DNA from: Pseudomonas fluorescens
GTDB lineage: Bacteria; Pseudomonadota; Gammaproteobacteria; Pseudomonadales; Pseudomonadaceae
NCBI RefSeq assembly: GCF_001307275.1
Contig: NZ_CP012831.1
Span: 3,960,501 to 4,024,500 of the forward strand
Length of the DNA: 64,000 nucleotides
Direction: 5' to 3'
How positions within the stretch are numbered: the stretch's first letter is position 1; each line of letters starts with the position of its first letter. The notes below the pieces were generated by a model that worked only from the letters and a program-made list of their open reading frames with translations, was not told the origin of the DNA and did not search any database. A program made the translations under genes and the position numbers. Below, in pieces: positions 41,339-50,045 of the stretch.

Positions 41339-41390
41339 TGTGGGTCGAGCTGTCGACAATGGCGCCATCTTTTACAGGAGGACGCACACC

Positions 41391-43703
41391 ATGGCCCTGG
41401 CCCACACCCTCGGTTTTCCCCGCATCGGCGCCGACCGCGAACTGAAGAAAGCCCTCGAAGCCTATTGGAAGGGCGACCTGGCCCCGGCTGCGTTGCAAGC
41501 CGTGGGTCGTGAACTGCGGGCCCGGCACTGGCAACTGCAGAAAGACGCCGGCATCGACCTGCTGCCCGTCGGCGATTTTGCCTGGTACGACCAGGTGCTC
41601 AGCCACACCTTGACCCTGGGCGCCGTCCCGCAACGTTTCCACGGCACCTTGAATGCCCAGGGCCGACCGACCCTCGACACCCTGTTCGCCATGGCCCGTG
41701 GCGCCACGGCCAGTTGCTGCGGTGCCGAGCACGGCCAGGCGCAATACGCCCAGGAACTGACCAAGTGGTTCGACACCAACTACCACTACCTGGTCCCGGA
41801 GTTTTCCGCCGACCAGACCTTCGCCCTGAGCTGGGAACAGTTGTTCGACGAAGTGGACGAGGCCCATGCCTTGGGCCACCAGGTCAAACCGGTGATCATC
41901 GGCCCGTTGACCTACTTGTGGCTGGGCAAGGCCAAGGGCGAGGCGTTCGACAAGCTCGGCCTGCTGGAGCGCCTGCTGCCGGTCTACGGTGAAATCCTCA
42001 ACCGCCTCAAGGCCCAGGGCGTGGAATGGGTGCAGATCGACGAGCCGATCCTCACCCTGGACCTGCCCCTGGCCTGGAGGAGCGCCTTCGAGCGGGCCTA
42101 CCACATCCTCCAGTACTCGCCGTTGAAAAAACTCGTGGCCACCTATTTCAGTGGCCTGCAAGACAACCTCGGCCTGGCGGTGAGCCTGCCGGTGGACGGC
42201 TTGCACATCGACGCGGTACGTGACCCGGAACAACTGGGCCAGGTGCTGGACCGCCTGCCGACCTACAAGATTCTCTCGGTGGGCCTGGTCAACGGTCGCA
42301 ACGTCTGGCGCTGCGAACTGGAGCAGGCGCTGGCGCAATTGCAAGCGGCCCAGGAGCGCTTTGGCGACAACCTTTGGGTCAGCACCTCGTGCTCGTTGTT
42401 GCACAGCCCGGTGGACCTGGAGCGTGAAGACCGGCTCGATCCCGAACTCAAGAGCTGGCTCGCCTTCGCCGTGCAGAAGTGCGGTGAAGTCGCGGTGTTG
42501 CGTGATGCGCTGAACGATCCACAGGCCCCCGCCGTGCTGCAGGCGTTGAGCGACAGCCGCGAGGTGCAGGCCCGTCGCGCCGGTTCGGCGCGCATTCACA
42601 AAGCCGAGGTCCAGGCGCGCCTGGCGGCGATCGGGCCACAGGATAGCCAGCGGCATTCGCCGTTTGCCCAGCGCATCGAACGCCAGCGCGCACGTTTGGC
42701 GTTGCCGGCCTTTCCTACCACCACCATCGGCTCCTTCCCGCAGACCCCGGCCATACGCCTGGCCCGTCAGGCCTACAAGCAGGGCAAGTTGTCGGCCAAC
42801 GATTATCAGGACGCCATGCACACCGAGATCCGCCATGCCGTACAGATCCAGGAACGCCTGGGCCTGGACGTGTTGGTGCACGGTGAAGCCGAGCGCAACG
42901 ACATGGTGGAATACTTTGCCGAGCAACTGGACGGCTACGCCTTCACCCGTTTCGGCTGGGTACAGAGTTACGGCTCGCGTTGCGTGAAGCCGGCGATCAT
43001 CTACGGCGACATCAGCCGCCCGAAAGCCATGACCGTCGACTGGATCCGTTACGCGCAAAGCCTGACCGACAAGGTCATGAAAGGCATGCTCACCGGCCCC
43101 GTGACCATGCTGATGTGGTCGTTCCCCCGCGAAGACGTGTCGCGCCAGGTCCAGGCCCGACAACTGGCCCTGGCCCTGCGCGACGAGGTGCTGGACCTGG
43201 AAAAGGCCGGGATCAGAATCGTGCAGATCGACGAGGCGGCGTTCCGCGAAGGGCTGCCACTGCGTCGCGGGCAATGGCAGCACTACCTGGACTGGGCCGT
43301 GGAGGCGTTCCGCTTGTGCGCATCGGGCGTGGGTGATGACACCCAGATCCATACCCACATGTGCTACAGCGAGTTCAATGACGTGATCAAGGCCATCGCC
43401 GACATGGACGCCGATGTCATCACCATCGAGACCTCCCGTTCGGACATGGAGTTGCTGGAAGCGTTCGAGGCGTTCGACTACCCGAACGACATCGGCCCGG
43501 GCGTCTACGACATCCACTCGCCACGGGTGCCGGACACGGCCGAGATGGTTGCGCTGATGAGCAAGGCGGTGAAACGCATCGCCGCCGAGCGGCTGTGGAT
43601 CAACCCCGACTGCGGGCTGAAGACCCGGGGCTGGCCAGAAACGGAAGCGGCGCTGGTGAACATGGTGGCGGCGGCGCGGCAGTTGCGTAGCGAGTTGGCC
43701 TGA
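41391..43703 (+). CDS. metE: Cobalamin-independent methionine synthase
   Basis: 770 residues, the family's normal length. It begins LAHTLGFPRIGADRELKKAL. The C-terminal catalytic half has FPTTTIGSFPQT, the substrate motif HGEAERNDMVEYF, and the zinc ligands in THMCYSEF (His, Cys), ETSRSDMELL (Glu) and NPDCGLKTRGW (Cys). The enzyme methylates homocysteine using methyltetrahydrofolate polyglutamate. A strong ribosome site (CAGGAGGACG) precedes the ATG at 41391. Divergent metR supplies regulation. Confidence 0.97.
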   Translation: MALAHTLGFPRIGADRELKKALEAYWKGDLAPAALQAVGRELRARHWQLQKDAGIDLLPVGDFAWYDQVLSHTLTLGAVPQRFHGTLNAQGRPTLDTLFAMARGATASCCGAEHGQAQYAQELTKWFDTNYHYLVPEFSADQTFALSWEQLFDEVDEAHALGHQVKPVIIGPLTYLWLGKAKGEAFDKLGLLERLLPVYGEILNRLKAQGVEWVQIDEPILTLDLPLAWRSAFERAYHILQYSPLKKLVATYFSGLQDNLGLAVSLPVDGLHIDAVRDPEQLGQVLDRLPTYKILSVGLVNGRNVWRCELEQALAQLQAAQERFGDNLWVSTSCSLLHSPVDLEREDRLDPELKSWLAFAVQKCGEVAVLRDALNDPQAPAVLQALSDSREVQARRAGSARIHKAEVQARLAAIGPQDSQRHSPFAQRIERQRARLALPAFPTTTIGSFPQTPAIRLARQAYKQGKLSANDYQDAMHTEIRHAVQIQERLGLDVLVHGEAERNDMVEYFAEQLDGYAFTRFGWVQSYGSRCVKPAIIYGDISRPKAMTVDWIRYAQSLTDKVMKGMLTGPVTMLMWSFPREDVSRQVQARQLALALRDEVLDLEKAGIRIVQIDEAAFREGLPLRRGQWQHYLDWAVEAFRLCASGVGDDTQIHTHMCYSEFNDVIKAIADMDADVITIETSRSDMELLEAFEAFDYPNDIGPGVYDIHSPRVPDTAEMVALMSKAVKRIAAERLWINPDCGLKTRGWPETEAALVNMVAAARQLRSELA

Positions 43704-43721
43704 GGCCCGGATGTTGTGGGC

Positions 43722-43756
43722 GAGCCCCCTGGCTCTGGCAAGGGGAGCTTTTTTGT
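43722..43756 (+). terminator. Probable terminator of metE
   Basis: GAGCCCCCT / AAGGGGAGCT imperfect stem followed by six T. Confidence 0.6.
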
Positions 43757-43882
43757 GGCGAGGGAGCTTGCTCCCGCTGGGCTGCGCAGCAGCCCCAAAT
43801 GTCATGTCTTGATCATATTTTGAGGTCGAAGCCTTTTGGGACCGCTTCGCGGTCCAGCGGGAGCAAGCTCCCTCGCCACAGG
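43754..43882. repeat. Long inverted repeat, REP family B (variant)
   Basis: Arms TGTGGCGAGGGAGCTTGCTC and reverse complement with inner GCTGGGCTGCGCAGCAGCCC and GGGACCGCTTCGCGGTCC, loop about 35 bp. It lies between metE and the hydrolase gene; the rest of this 300-bp gap shows no gene. Confidence 0.82.
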
Positions 43883-44009
43883 GTGCCCACATGACTTCAG
43901 GTCACCACTCGACAATCTTCATCAAACTGTCACGCAACTGTGGCAGCGCGCTTGAACAAACTTCATCAGACTCGCGCTCTACTGGGGTTCTGCGTTTCGG
44001 TGTTTCTTC

Positions 44010-45029
44010 ATGCGTGTACTTATTTTCCTGGCCGCGTTGTTTTTCGGCCTGCCGTCGATGGCGGCATCTCGTTGTGATGTCAATGTTGCGACCCAACGGG
44101 TCGATCTGGATCAGGTCAGCCTGGCCTACCAGAGCATTGGCCGTGCCTCGGATCCTGCATTGCTGTTGGTGATGGGCCTGGGTGGGCAGTTGATCCACTG
44201 GCCGGACGAAGTGGTGGTCGCCCTGTGCGAGCAGGGTTTCCGGGTGATTCGCTACGATAACCGCGATGTCGGCCTGAGCACTTGGCGCCAGGCGCCCGGC
44301 AGCGCCAACCTGACCTTTGAAGCCCTGCGCTACAAGCTCGGCTTGCCCGTGGCCGCGCCGTATACCCTCACCGATATGGCCGACGACGGGCTCGGGCTGA
44401 TGGACGCGTTGCATGTACAAAGCTTCCACGTACTGGGCGCGAGCATGGGCGGGATGATCGCCCAGCACATGGCGGCCATGGCGCCTGAGCGGGTTGAAAG
44501 CCTGACCCTGATCATGACCAGTTCCAGTGCCGCAGGCTTGCCCGCGCCCAGCGAAAGACTGGTGCAACTGTTGTCCCGGCGCGGTGCTCCGAATCGCGAA
44601 ATGGCCCTTGAACAGCAGGCCGACCTGCTGGCCGCGTTGGGCAGCCCGATGGTGGTGGATGATCGTCAGGCCTTGTTGCATCAGGCTGCACTGGCCTATG
44701 ACCGGGCCTTCAACCCCGAAGGCGTGAAGCGCCAGATCATGGCGATCATGGCCGAGCCGAGCCGGGTAGCCCTGCTCAATCAACTGCGGGTGCCGACCCT
44801 GGTCGTCCACGGCACCGCCGACCCGTTGCTGCCGGTGATGCACGGCGTGCACCTGGCGGCGCACATCCAAGGCAGCCAACTGAAACTGATCCCGGGCCTG
44901 GCCCATCGCTTCCAGGACGCGTTCAAGGCGCCGTTGCTGGGGGCGGTGTTGCCGTACCTGCAGCAGCACCGCGAAGACACGTCCCACTGGGCACAGATCG
45001 AACCGGTGCAGGCGCCGAATCTGCTCTGA
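44010..45029 (+). CDS. Exported alpha/beta hydrolase
   Basis: 339 residues with an N-terminal signal peptide (RVLIFLAALFFGLPSMAAS). The nucleophile elbow is GASMGGM (Ser near residue 149). The acid is probably the Asp in HGTADPLLPV and the base the His in PGLAHRF. NRDVGLSTW and DMADDGLGLMDAL are typical of the aclacinomycin-methylesterase/RdmC-like hydrolase group. The natural ester or amide substrate is unknown. The signal peptide implies a periplasmic or secreted enzyme, less common for this group. It stands alone. Confidence 0.82.
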   Translation: MRVLIFLAALFFGLPSMAASRCDVNVATQRVDLDQVSLAYQSIGRASDPALLLVMGLGGQLIHWPDEVVVALCEQGFRVIRYDNRDVGLSTWRQAPGSANLTFEALRYKLGLPVAAPYTLTDMADDGLGLMDALHVQSFHVLGASMGGMIAQHMAAMAPERVESLTLIMTSSSAAGLPAPSERLVQLLSRRGAPNREMALEQQADLLAALGSPMVVDDRQALLHQAALAYDRAFNPEGVKRQIMAIMAEPSRVALLNQLRVPTLVVHGTADPLLPVMHGVHLAAHIQGSQLKLIPGLAHRFQDAFKAPLLGAVLPYLQQHREDTSHWAQIEPVQAPNLL

Positions 45030-45062
45030 TAACCCTGATGGCTGGCTTTTGTGGCAATGGGA

Positions 45063-45157
45063 TGTGTGGGAGCAAAGCTTGCTCGCGAAACAGCCACCTC
45101 AATCTCTGAGGGACCGCGTCGCCTTCATCGCGGGCAAGCCTTGCTCCCACAGGGGGC
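45063..45157. repeat. REPIN, mixed arms (A/C)
   Basis: The left arm is GTGTGGGAGCAAAGCTTGCT and the right arm GCGGGCAAGCCTTGCTCCCA, around a loop of about 50 bp, between convergent genes. Confidence 0.78.
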
Positions 45158-45171
45158 TCGCTGTGACGTTG

Positions 45172-46068
45172 CTACCGCACCTGCGCCTGCGCCACCAACC
45201 AGTCCATCAACTCCAGCAACGGCCCCGAAGCCTGGGGCTTGCGCGGGTGTACCAGGTGATAGCCCAGCCCGGTTTTGACTTTCAGCTCGAACGGCATCAC
45301 CAGCCGGCCGGCGCTCAGGTCGTCGCCGATCAGCGACCAGTCGCCAATCGCCACGCCGGTGCCCTGGGAGGCCATGGACATCGCCAGGTCCAGGGTTTCG
45401 AAATGCTGGCCCTTGCTGACGTGGTTCAAATGCACATCGGCCGCCGCCAGCCAGGCGTTCCAGTCGCGCTCGTCAAGGGCCGGGTGCAACAGCAAGTGGT
45501 GCTGCAGGTCGGCGGGTTCATGCAGCGGCACCGGTCCTTCCAGGATCGGGCGGGAGCAGACAGGCGTCAGCTGTTCATCGAACAGGTGCAGGCACGCCAG
45601 CGAGGCATCCGGTGGTGGGCCATAGACCACCGCGGCGTCGAAGGCTTCGCGCTGGAAATCCACGCCGTGCCTGACCGTCGTGGTCAGTTCCACCGGCACG
45701 TCCGGTCGTTCCTTCTGCCACTGCAACAGGCGCGGCAGCAACCAGCGCATCACACAGGTCGGGGCCTTGAGCTGTAGGGTCTGGCGTTTTTCGCCGATCT
45801 GCTGGACCGCATCGCCGATCAGGCTGAACACCTGCTGCACCCGTGGCAGCCACGCCTGGCCCTCGGCGGTCAGGCTCAGGCCGCGGGCCTGGCGCTGGAA
45901 CAACGCATAACCCAAATGATCTTCCAGCCCGGCGATCTGCCGGCTCACCGCGCCCTGGGTGATGTGCAGGTGTTCGGCGGCCCGGGTGAAGTTGCAGCAT
46001 TGGGCCGTGATCAGAAATGTGTGCAGCGCCGGCAACGGGGGGAGTCGTTTCATTTCGATCCAAGCCAT
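45172..46068 (-). CDS. LysR-family transcriptional regulator (GcvA-like)
   Basis: 298 residues. The winged helix-turn-helix reads NFTRAAEHLHITQGAVSRQI, and LEDHLGYALFQRQARGLSLT is typical of the GcvA-like LysR branch. It is divergent from the thiamine-diphosphate decarboxylase gene (137-bp gap), so it likely regulates that gene. An ATG five codons inside (MKRLPPLPAL) is an alternative start that gives the common GcvA N-terminus. The effector is unknown. Confidence 0.85.
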   Translation of the reverse strand: MAWIEMKRLPPLPALHTFLITAQCCNFTRAAEHLHITQGAVSRQIAGLEDHLGYALFQRQARGLSLTAEGQAWLPRVQQVFSLIGDAVQQIGEKRQTLQLKAPTCVMRWLLPRLLQWQKERPDVPVELTTTVRHGVDFQREAFDAAVVYGPPPDASLACLHLFDEQLTPVCSRPILEGPVPLHEPADLQHHLLLHPALDERDWNAWLAAADVHLNHVSKGQHFETLDLAMSMASQGTGVAIGDWSLIGDDLSAGRLVMPFELKVKTGLGYHLVHPRKPQASGPLLELMDWLVAQAQVR

Positions 46069-46204
46069 GACGTGAGGACATGGCTAGTATGACTTTTTAT
46101 CCATTGTTGTCGCCATGCCCCGCCCGTTCCAATAACGCCATTCCCAAGACAAAAGGGGCCCGTCGCATGCGCTGCGTGGCCCTTTACCCGACCAGAAAAA
46201 GGCA

Positions 46205-47842
46205 ATGGCAATGGCGACGTGCGGCGAAGTATTGGTCAAGTTACTCGAAGGTTATGGCGTGGAGCAGGTGTTCGGCATTCCCGGCGTGCACACCGTCGAG
46301 TTGTACCGCGGGCTGGCCCGTTCCAGTATTCGCCATGTGACGCCGCGTCATGAACAGGGCGCAGGTTTCATGGCCGACGGTTACGCCCGGGTCAGCGGCA
46401 AGCCCGGCGTATGTTTCATCATCACCGGTCCCGGCATGACCAACATCACCACCGCCATGGGCCAGGCCTACGCCGATTCGATCCCGATGCTGGTGATCTC
46501 CAGCGTGCAGTCGCGCAGTCAGTTGGGCGGTGGACGCGGCAAGCTGCATGAACTGCTGAACCAGTCTGCGTTGGTGGGCGGTGTCGCGGCGTTTTCCCAC
46601 ACGCTGATGTCCGCCGCCGAATTGCCCGGCGTGCTGGCCCGGGCGTTCGCGGTGTTCCAGGCCGGGCGCCCGCGGCCGGTGCACATTGAAATCCCGCTGG
46701 ACGTTTTGGTCGAAGACGCCGACGCCTTGCTCGCCAGCGTGCCGGTGAACATCAGCCGCGCCGGTGCCGCACCGGGTGCGGTAAAACAAATGGCCGACCT
46801 GCTGGCGACGGCTCGGCGGCCTCTGATCCTGGTCGGTGGCGGGGCCATCGACGCGAGGGCCGAATTGACCGAACTGGCCGAACGTCTCGGCGCGCCAGTG
46901 GCGTTGACCATCAATGCCAAAGGCCTGCTGCCTGCGCGCCATCCGTTGCTGATCGGCTCCACCCAGAGCCTGGTGGTCACCCGTGCGTTGGTGGCCGAGG
47001 CGGACGTGGTGCTGGCCATCGGCACCGAACTGGCCGAGACCGATTACGACATTACCTTTGCCGGCGGCTTCGAGATTCCCGGCGCGCTGCTGCGCATCGA
47101 CATCGACCCGGACCAGACCGTGCGCAACTACCCGCCGCACCTGGCGCTGGTGGCCGACGCCGGTGTCGCCGCCCGGGCCTTGCTCGACGAATTGGACCAG
47201 CGACCCTTGGCCGAACGCCAAGCCGATTGGGGACCGGCCCGTGCCGCCCGGTTGCGTGCGGAGCTTCAAGGCAGTTGGGACGCCGCGACCCGCGCCCAGA
47301 CCGTGTTTCTCGACACGGTCTTGCAGACGCTACCGGAGGCGGTGTTCGTCGGTGACTCCACGCAACCGGTGTACACCGGCAACCTGACCTTCAACCCGGA
47401 GCAGCCGCGCCGCTGGTTCAACTCCTCCACCGGCTACGGCACCCTTGGCTACGCGTTGCCGGCGGCCATCGGCGCCTGGCTCGGCGGCAAGGACCTGGGC
47501 CACGGCCGCCCTGCGGTGGTGTGCCTGATCGGTGATGGCGGGTTGCAGTTCACCCTGCCGGAGCTGGCCAGCGCCGTGGAGGCGAGCACACCGGTGATCG
47601 TGCTGCTGTGGAATAACCAGGGCTACGAAGAGATCAAGAAATACATGCTCAATCGCGCCATCGAACCGGTGGGGGTGGACATCTACACCCCGGATTTCAT
47701 CGGGGTCGCCAAGGCCTTGGGCTGCTTTGCCCAAGCCATCGACGATGTGCCGTCACTGCGTGCGGCGTTGCTGGCGGCCCGTGAGCGGCAGGGGCCGACG
47801 TTGATTGAGATTGACCAGGGGGTTTGGGCATCGAAGTGTTGA
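46205..47842 (+). CDS. aruI: Thiamine-diphosphate decarboxylase, probably 5-guanidino-2-oxopentanoate decarboxylase (AruI-like)
   Basis: 545 residues with the three ThDP-enzyme domains. The N-terminal part holds FGIPGVHTVELYRGL and the conserved Glu in RHEQGAGFMADGYAR. The central domain is at about 195-330. The C-terminal ThDP-Mg motif begins LIGDGGLQFT and ends with N-N-Q-G-Y (GDG-x26-NN). The G-I-P-G-V-H-T-V-E-L-Y-R-G start is what I recall for AruI of the arginine transaminase pathway, which makes 4-guanidinobutyraldehyde. No aruH transaminase lies nearby, so function is less certain. The divergent LysR gene is the candidate regulator. A second ATG two codons in is possible. Confidence 0.72.
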   Translation: MAMATCGEVLVKLLEGYGVEQVFGIPGVHTVELYRGLARSSIRHVTPRHEQGAGFMADGYARVSGKPGVCFIITGPGMTNITTAMGQAYADSIPMLVISSVQSRSQLGGGRGKLHELLNQSALVGGVAAFSHTLMSAAELPGVLARAFAVFQAGRPRPVHIEIPLDVLVEDADALLASVPVNISRAGAAPGAVKQMADLLATARRPLILVGGGAIDARAELTELAERLGAPVALTINAKGLLPARHPLLIGSTQSLVVTRALVAEADVVLAIGTELAETDYDITFAGGFEIPGALLRIDIDPDQTVRNYPPHLALVADAGVAARALLDELDQRPLAERQADWGPARAARLRAELQGSWDAATRAQTVFLDTVLQTLPEAVFVGDSTQPVYTGNLTFNPEQPRRWFNSSTGYGTLGYALPAAIGAWLGGKDLGHGRPAVVCLIGDGGLQFTLPELASAVEASTPVIVLLWNNQGYEEIKKYMLNRAIEPVGVDIYTPDFIGVAKALGCFAQAIDDVPSLRAALLAARERQGPTLIEIDQGVWASKC

Positions 47843-47860
47843 GGTGTTTTGACTGGCCTC

Positions 47861-47957
47861 ATCGCGAGCAAGCTCGCTCCCACACGGAATCTTCAGTGAA
47901 TACAGGTTCTCTGTTCACAACAGGCCCAATGTGGGAGCGAGCTTGCTCGCGATGAGG
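47861..47957. repeat. REPIN, family A, everted orientation
   Basis: Here the arm order is ATCGCGAGCAAGCTCGCTCC first and GTGGGAGCGAGCTTGCTCGC second, so the usual outside faces in. The loop is about 50 bp. It lies between convergent aruI-like and araC-type genes. Confidence 0.82.
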
Positions 47958-47983
47958 TCGGCCCAGCCAACACAAAACCCGGG

Positions 47984-48913
47984 TCAGACAGTCATCCGCA
48001 ACCGCGCCAGATCCCGCAACGGCGGCGCGCCGAACAATCGGCTGTACTCGCGGCTGAACTGCGAAGGGCTTTCATAACCCACCCGATACCCCGCCGCCGA
48101 AGCTTCCAGCCCTTCGGCCAGCATCAGCCGGCGGGCTTCCTGCAAGCGCAGTTGCTTCTGGTATTGCAGTGGGCTCATGGCCGTCATGGCCTTGAAGCGG
48201 TGATGCAGGGTCGAGACGCTGAGGTTCACTTCCCGGGCCAGGTCATCGATGCGCAGCGGCTGTTCGAAATGGCCGTTGAGCCATTTGATCGCCTGGCTGA
48301 TGCGATGGCTCTGACTGTTGGCGATGGCGATTTCATACAGCCGATAGCCCTGTGGACTGCGCAGCAGGCGATAGAGGATTTCCCGGCGCACCAGGGGCGC
48401 GAGCATGGCGATGTCTTTCGGTGTGTCCAGCAGCCGTGCCAAGCGCAGCACAGCGTCGAGCATCGGCGTGTCCAGGCGTTCGACATACAGCCCGCGCCCG
48501 GCGGGGCGGGTCGGCACGCCCAAGGGGCCGGCATCGGCGATCAACGCAGTGATTTCCGCCGGGTCGATGTCCAGGCGCAGGGCCAGGATCGGCTGCTCGG
48601 GCGATACGTCAGCGACGCAACCGCTGAGCGGCATCGAGACCGAGACCACCAGGTAATGGAGCGGATCGTAGTTGAAGAACTCATCCGCCAGGCGCACCTG
48701 TTTGCTGCCCTGGGCCATGATGCACAGCGCCGGTTGCGCCAGCACCGGGGCGAATTTGTGCGGCTGGCTGTGCCGCGACAGGTTCAGCGAGCCGATGGCT
48801 GTGGCGTAGCTGCCGTCTTCGCCGGTGTTGCGGTCGATGATCGATGCCAGTTCGGCGCGCTGTTGTTCCAGGTATGTGTCCAGCGGGACGTGGGCGTGAT
48901 CGAGTGGCGACAT
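47984..48913 (-). CDS. AraC-family transcriptional regulator
   Basis: 309 residues. The N-terminal domain has YDPLHYLVVSVSMPLSGCV, a hallmark of the AraC_N (PF06719-type) group. The C-terminal double helix-turn-helix reads DLAREVNLSVSTLHHRFKAM and GYRVGYESPSQFSREYSRLF. It is divergent from the ABM-domain/hypothetical pair (49241-49871), a likely target. I chose the ATG at 48913, where the conserved N-terminal domain starts. The open frame further upstream spans the divergent promoter and shows no homology. Confidence 0.88.
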   Translation of the reverse strand: MSPLDHAHVPLDTYLEQQRAELASIIDRNTGEDGSYATAIGSLNLSRHSQPHKFAPVLAQPALCIMAQGSKQVRLADEFFNYDPLHYLVVSVSMPLSGCVADVSPEQPILALRLDIDPAEITALIADAGPLGVPTRPAGRGLYVERLDTPMLDAVLRLARLLDTPKDIAMLAPLVRREILYRLLRSPQGYRLYEIAIANSQSHRISQAIKWLNGHFEQPLRIDDLAREVNLSVSTLHHRFKAMTAMSPLQYQKQLRLQEARRLMLAEGLEASAAGYRVGYESPSQFSREYSRLFGAPPLRDLARLRMTV

Positions 48914-49240
48914 GCCGGGATCCTCAGGCGATAGGGAACGATGAACAAAGCTTATGTTTGTGCAAGGCGCAGCGGTAGCAACATCCTGTTGAAAGCTTGC
49001 CTGATCCTGCACGGCGCAATGGTCCGTGACGGGGCAACGCTCGCGAAACTTGCTTGAAACCTTTTGTTTCAACTTCTTGGGTGGCAACTGGATCGACGAC
49101 GAATTTTGTGCGGCCGATGCGCAGGATTGTGCAATGGGTCGGCAGGAATCGACTAACGAAGCTGGCGTCGTGACGCTTAACCTTTGATCCTGTCGCAGCC
49201 TGTCCCCGGCTGCACAACGGATTACCTGGGAGGGTTGAGC
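48914..49240. promoter_or_regulatory. Divergent intergenic region, araC-type gene / ABM-domain gene
   Basis: 327 bp without a credible gene. It should hold both promoters and AraC-type sites. The right gene's ribosome site, TGGGAGGG, is at about 49227-49234. No direct repeat could be assigned with confidence. Confidence 0.5.
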
Positions 49241-49594
49241 ATGACTACACAGATCCCCGTCAGCCACATGGCTTTTGTCCGGGCCCGCAGTGGTTGCTCC
49301 AAGCAACTGGGTGCACGCCTGAGTACGCTGATCGCGCCCTCGCGCCAGGCGCCCGGTTGCCTGCACTTTGCCTTGCAGCAATCGCAATGCGACGCTGATT
49401 TGTGGCTGGTGTCCGGGCTCTGGGTCAATCAGCCGTCGATGGACGCCTACTTCAATTCACCGGCCATGGCGATTTTCGCCGAGCTGGTGCAGGACCTGGT
49501 GGTGAGCAGCCTGGATTTCCACACCTTCAGGGAAGTCTCCGCCGCCCAGGCGACCGAAGGGTGCCGGGCGCAGGTACACAAACTGGCCGGTTGA
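49241..49594 (+). CDS. Antibiotic biosynthesis monooxygenase (ABM)-domain protein
   Basis: 117 residues. A ferredoxin-like ABM fold is indicated by HMAFVRARSGCSKQLGARLS, then PGCLHFALQQSQCDADLWLV and a final helix with SPAMAIFAELVQDLV. Such proteins act as quinol monooxygenases or haem-degrading relatives, or simply as small-molecule-binding dimers. The ATG at 49241 has a strong ribosome site. It is followed 7 bp later by a small hypothetical gene. The divergent AraC regulator is the likely controller. Confidence 0.8.
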   Translation: MTTQIPVSHMAFVRARSGCSKQLGARLSTLIAPSRQAPGCLHFALQQSQCDADLWLVSGLWVNQPSMDAYFNSPAMAIFAELVQDLVVSSLDFHTFREVSAAQATEGCRAQVHKLAG

Positions 49595-49601
49595 AGGTTT
49601 A

Positions 49602-49871
49602 ATGACCGTCATTTTCCACCGCCAGGATGCACAAGAGATGGCACGTAAAGCCTTTGAAACCTTTGAAGCTGTTTCCGCCGTTGTTCCCAAGGAGGGCGGC
49701 GGTTACCTCGCCGCCATTGCCACCAAGGCCATCGGCGGCTCAGGTGCGCCACGTTTCAACAAGGTGCTTGAAGACCAGAGCTTCAAGACCGCGACCGAAG
49801 CCGATGATGCCGCTGCCGTGCTGCTCACCCATCTTCAGGGTGTCAGTGAGGATGGCGGGCTGGTTTGGTAA
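49602..49871 (+). CDS. Small conserved hypothetical protein
   Basis: 89 residues, no signal peptide or membrane segment. It contains ARKAFETFEAVSAVVPKEGG and ends AAAVLLTHLQGVSEDGGLVW. I do not recognise a characterised family. Codon use is normal for the genome and it is 7 bp behind the ABM gene with a GAAGG ribosome site, so it is likely translated and co-transcribed. No function is proposed. Confidence 0.65.
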   Translation: MTVIFHRQDAQEMARKAFETFEAVSAVVPKEGGGYLAAIATKAIGGSGAPRFNKVLEDQSFKTATEADDAAAVLLTHLQGVSEDGGLVW

Positions 49872-49902
49872 AACCGCGTCACACTTGTTGGATGACCTAC
49901 AC

Positions 49903-50027
49903 CTGTGGCGAGGGGATTTATCCCCGCTGGGCTGCGCAGCAGCCCCCAATGTCTTCCTGACACTGAGTTGACTGGACTGTTTTAGGGCCGCTTCGCGCCC
50001 CAGCGGGGATAAATCCCCTCGCCACAG
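49903..50027. repeat. Long inverted repeat, REP family B
   Basis: Arms CTGTGGCGAGGGGATTTATC and reverse complement, with inner GCTGGGCTGCGCAGCAGCCC and GGGCCGCTTCGCGCCCC. It lies between convergent genes. Confidence 0.84.
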
Positions 50028-50045
50028 AGTGTGATGGGCAAGCTT

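Noticed and set aside
41274..43892. 872-codon open frame antisense to metE
   Set aside because: Shadow of metE third-position G/C; no recognisable domain or start signal.
46205..47842. Acetolactate synthase large subunit
   Set aside because: No small subunit gene is adjacent, and the N-terminal G-I-P-G-V-H-T-V-E-L-Y-R-G start fits the guanidino-oxopentanoate decarboxylase group better.
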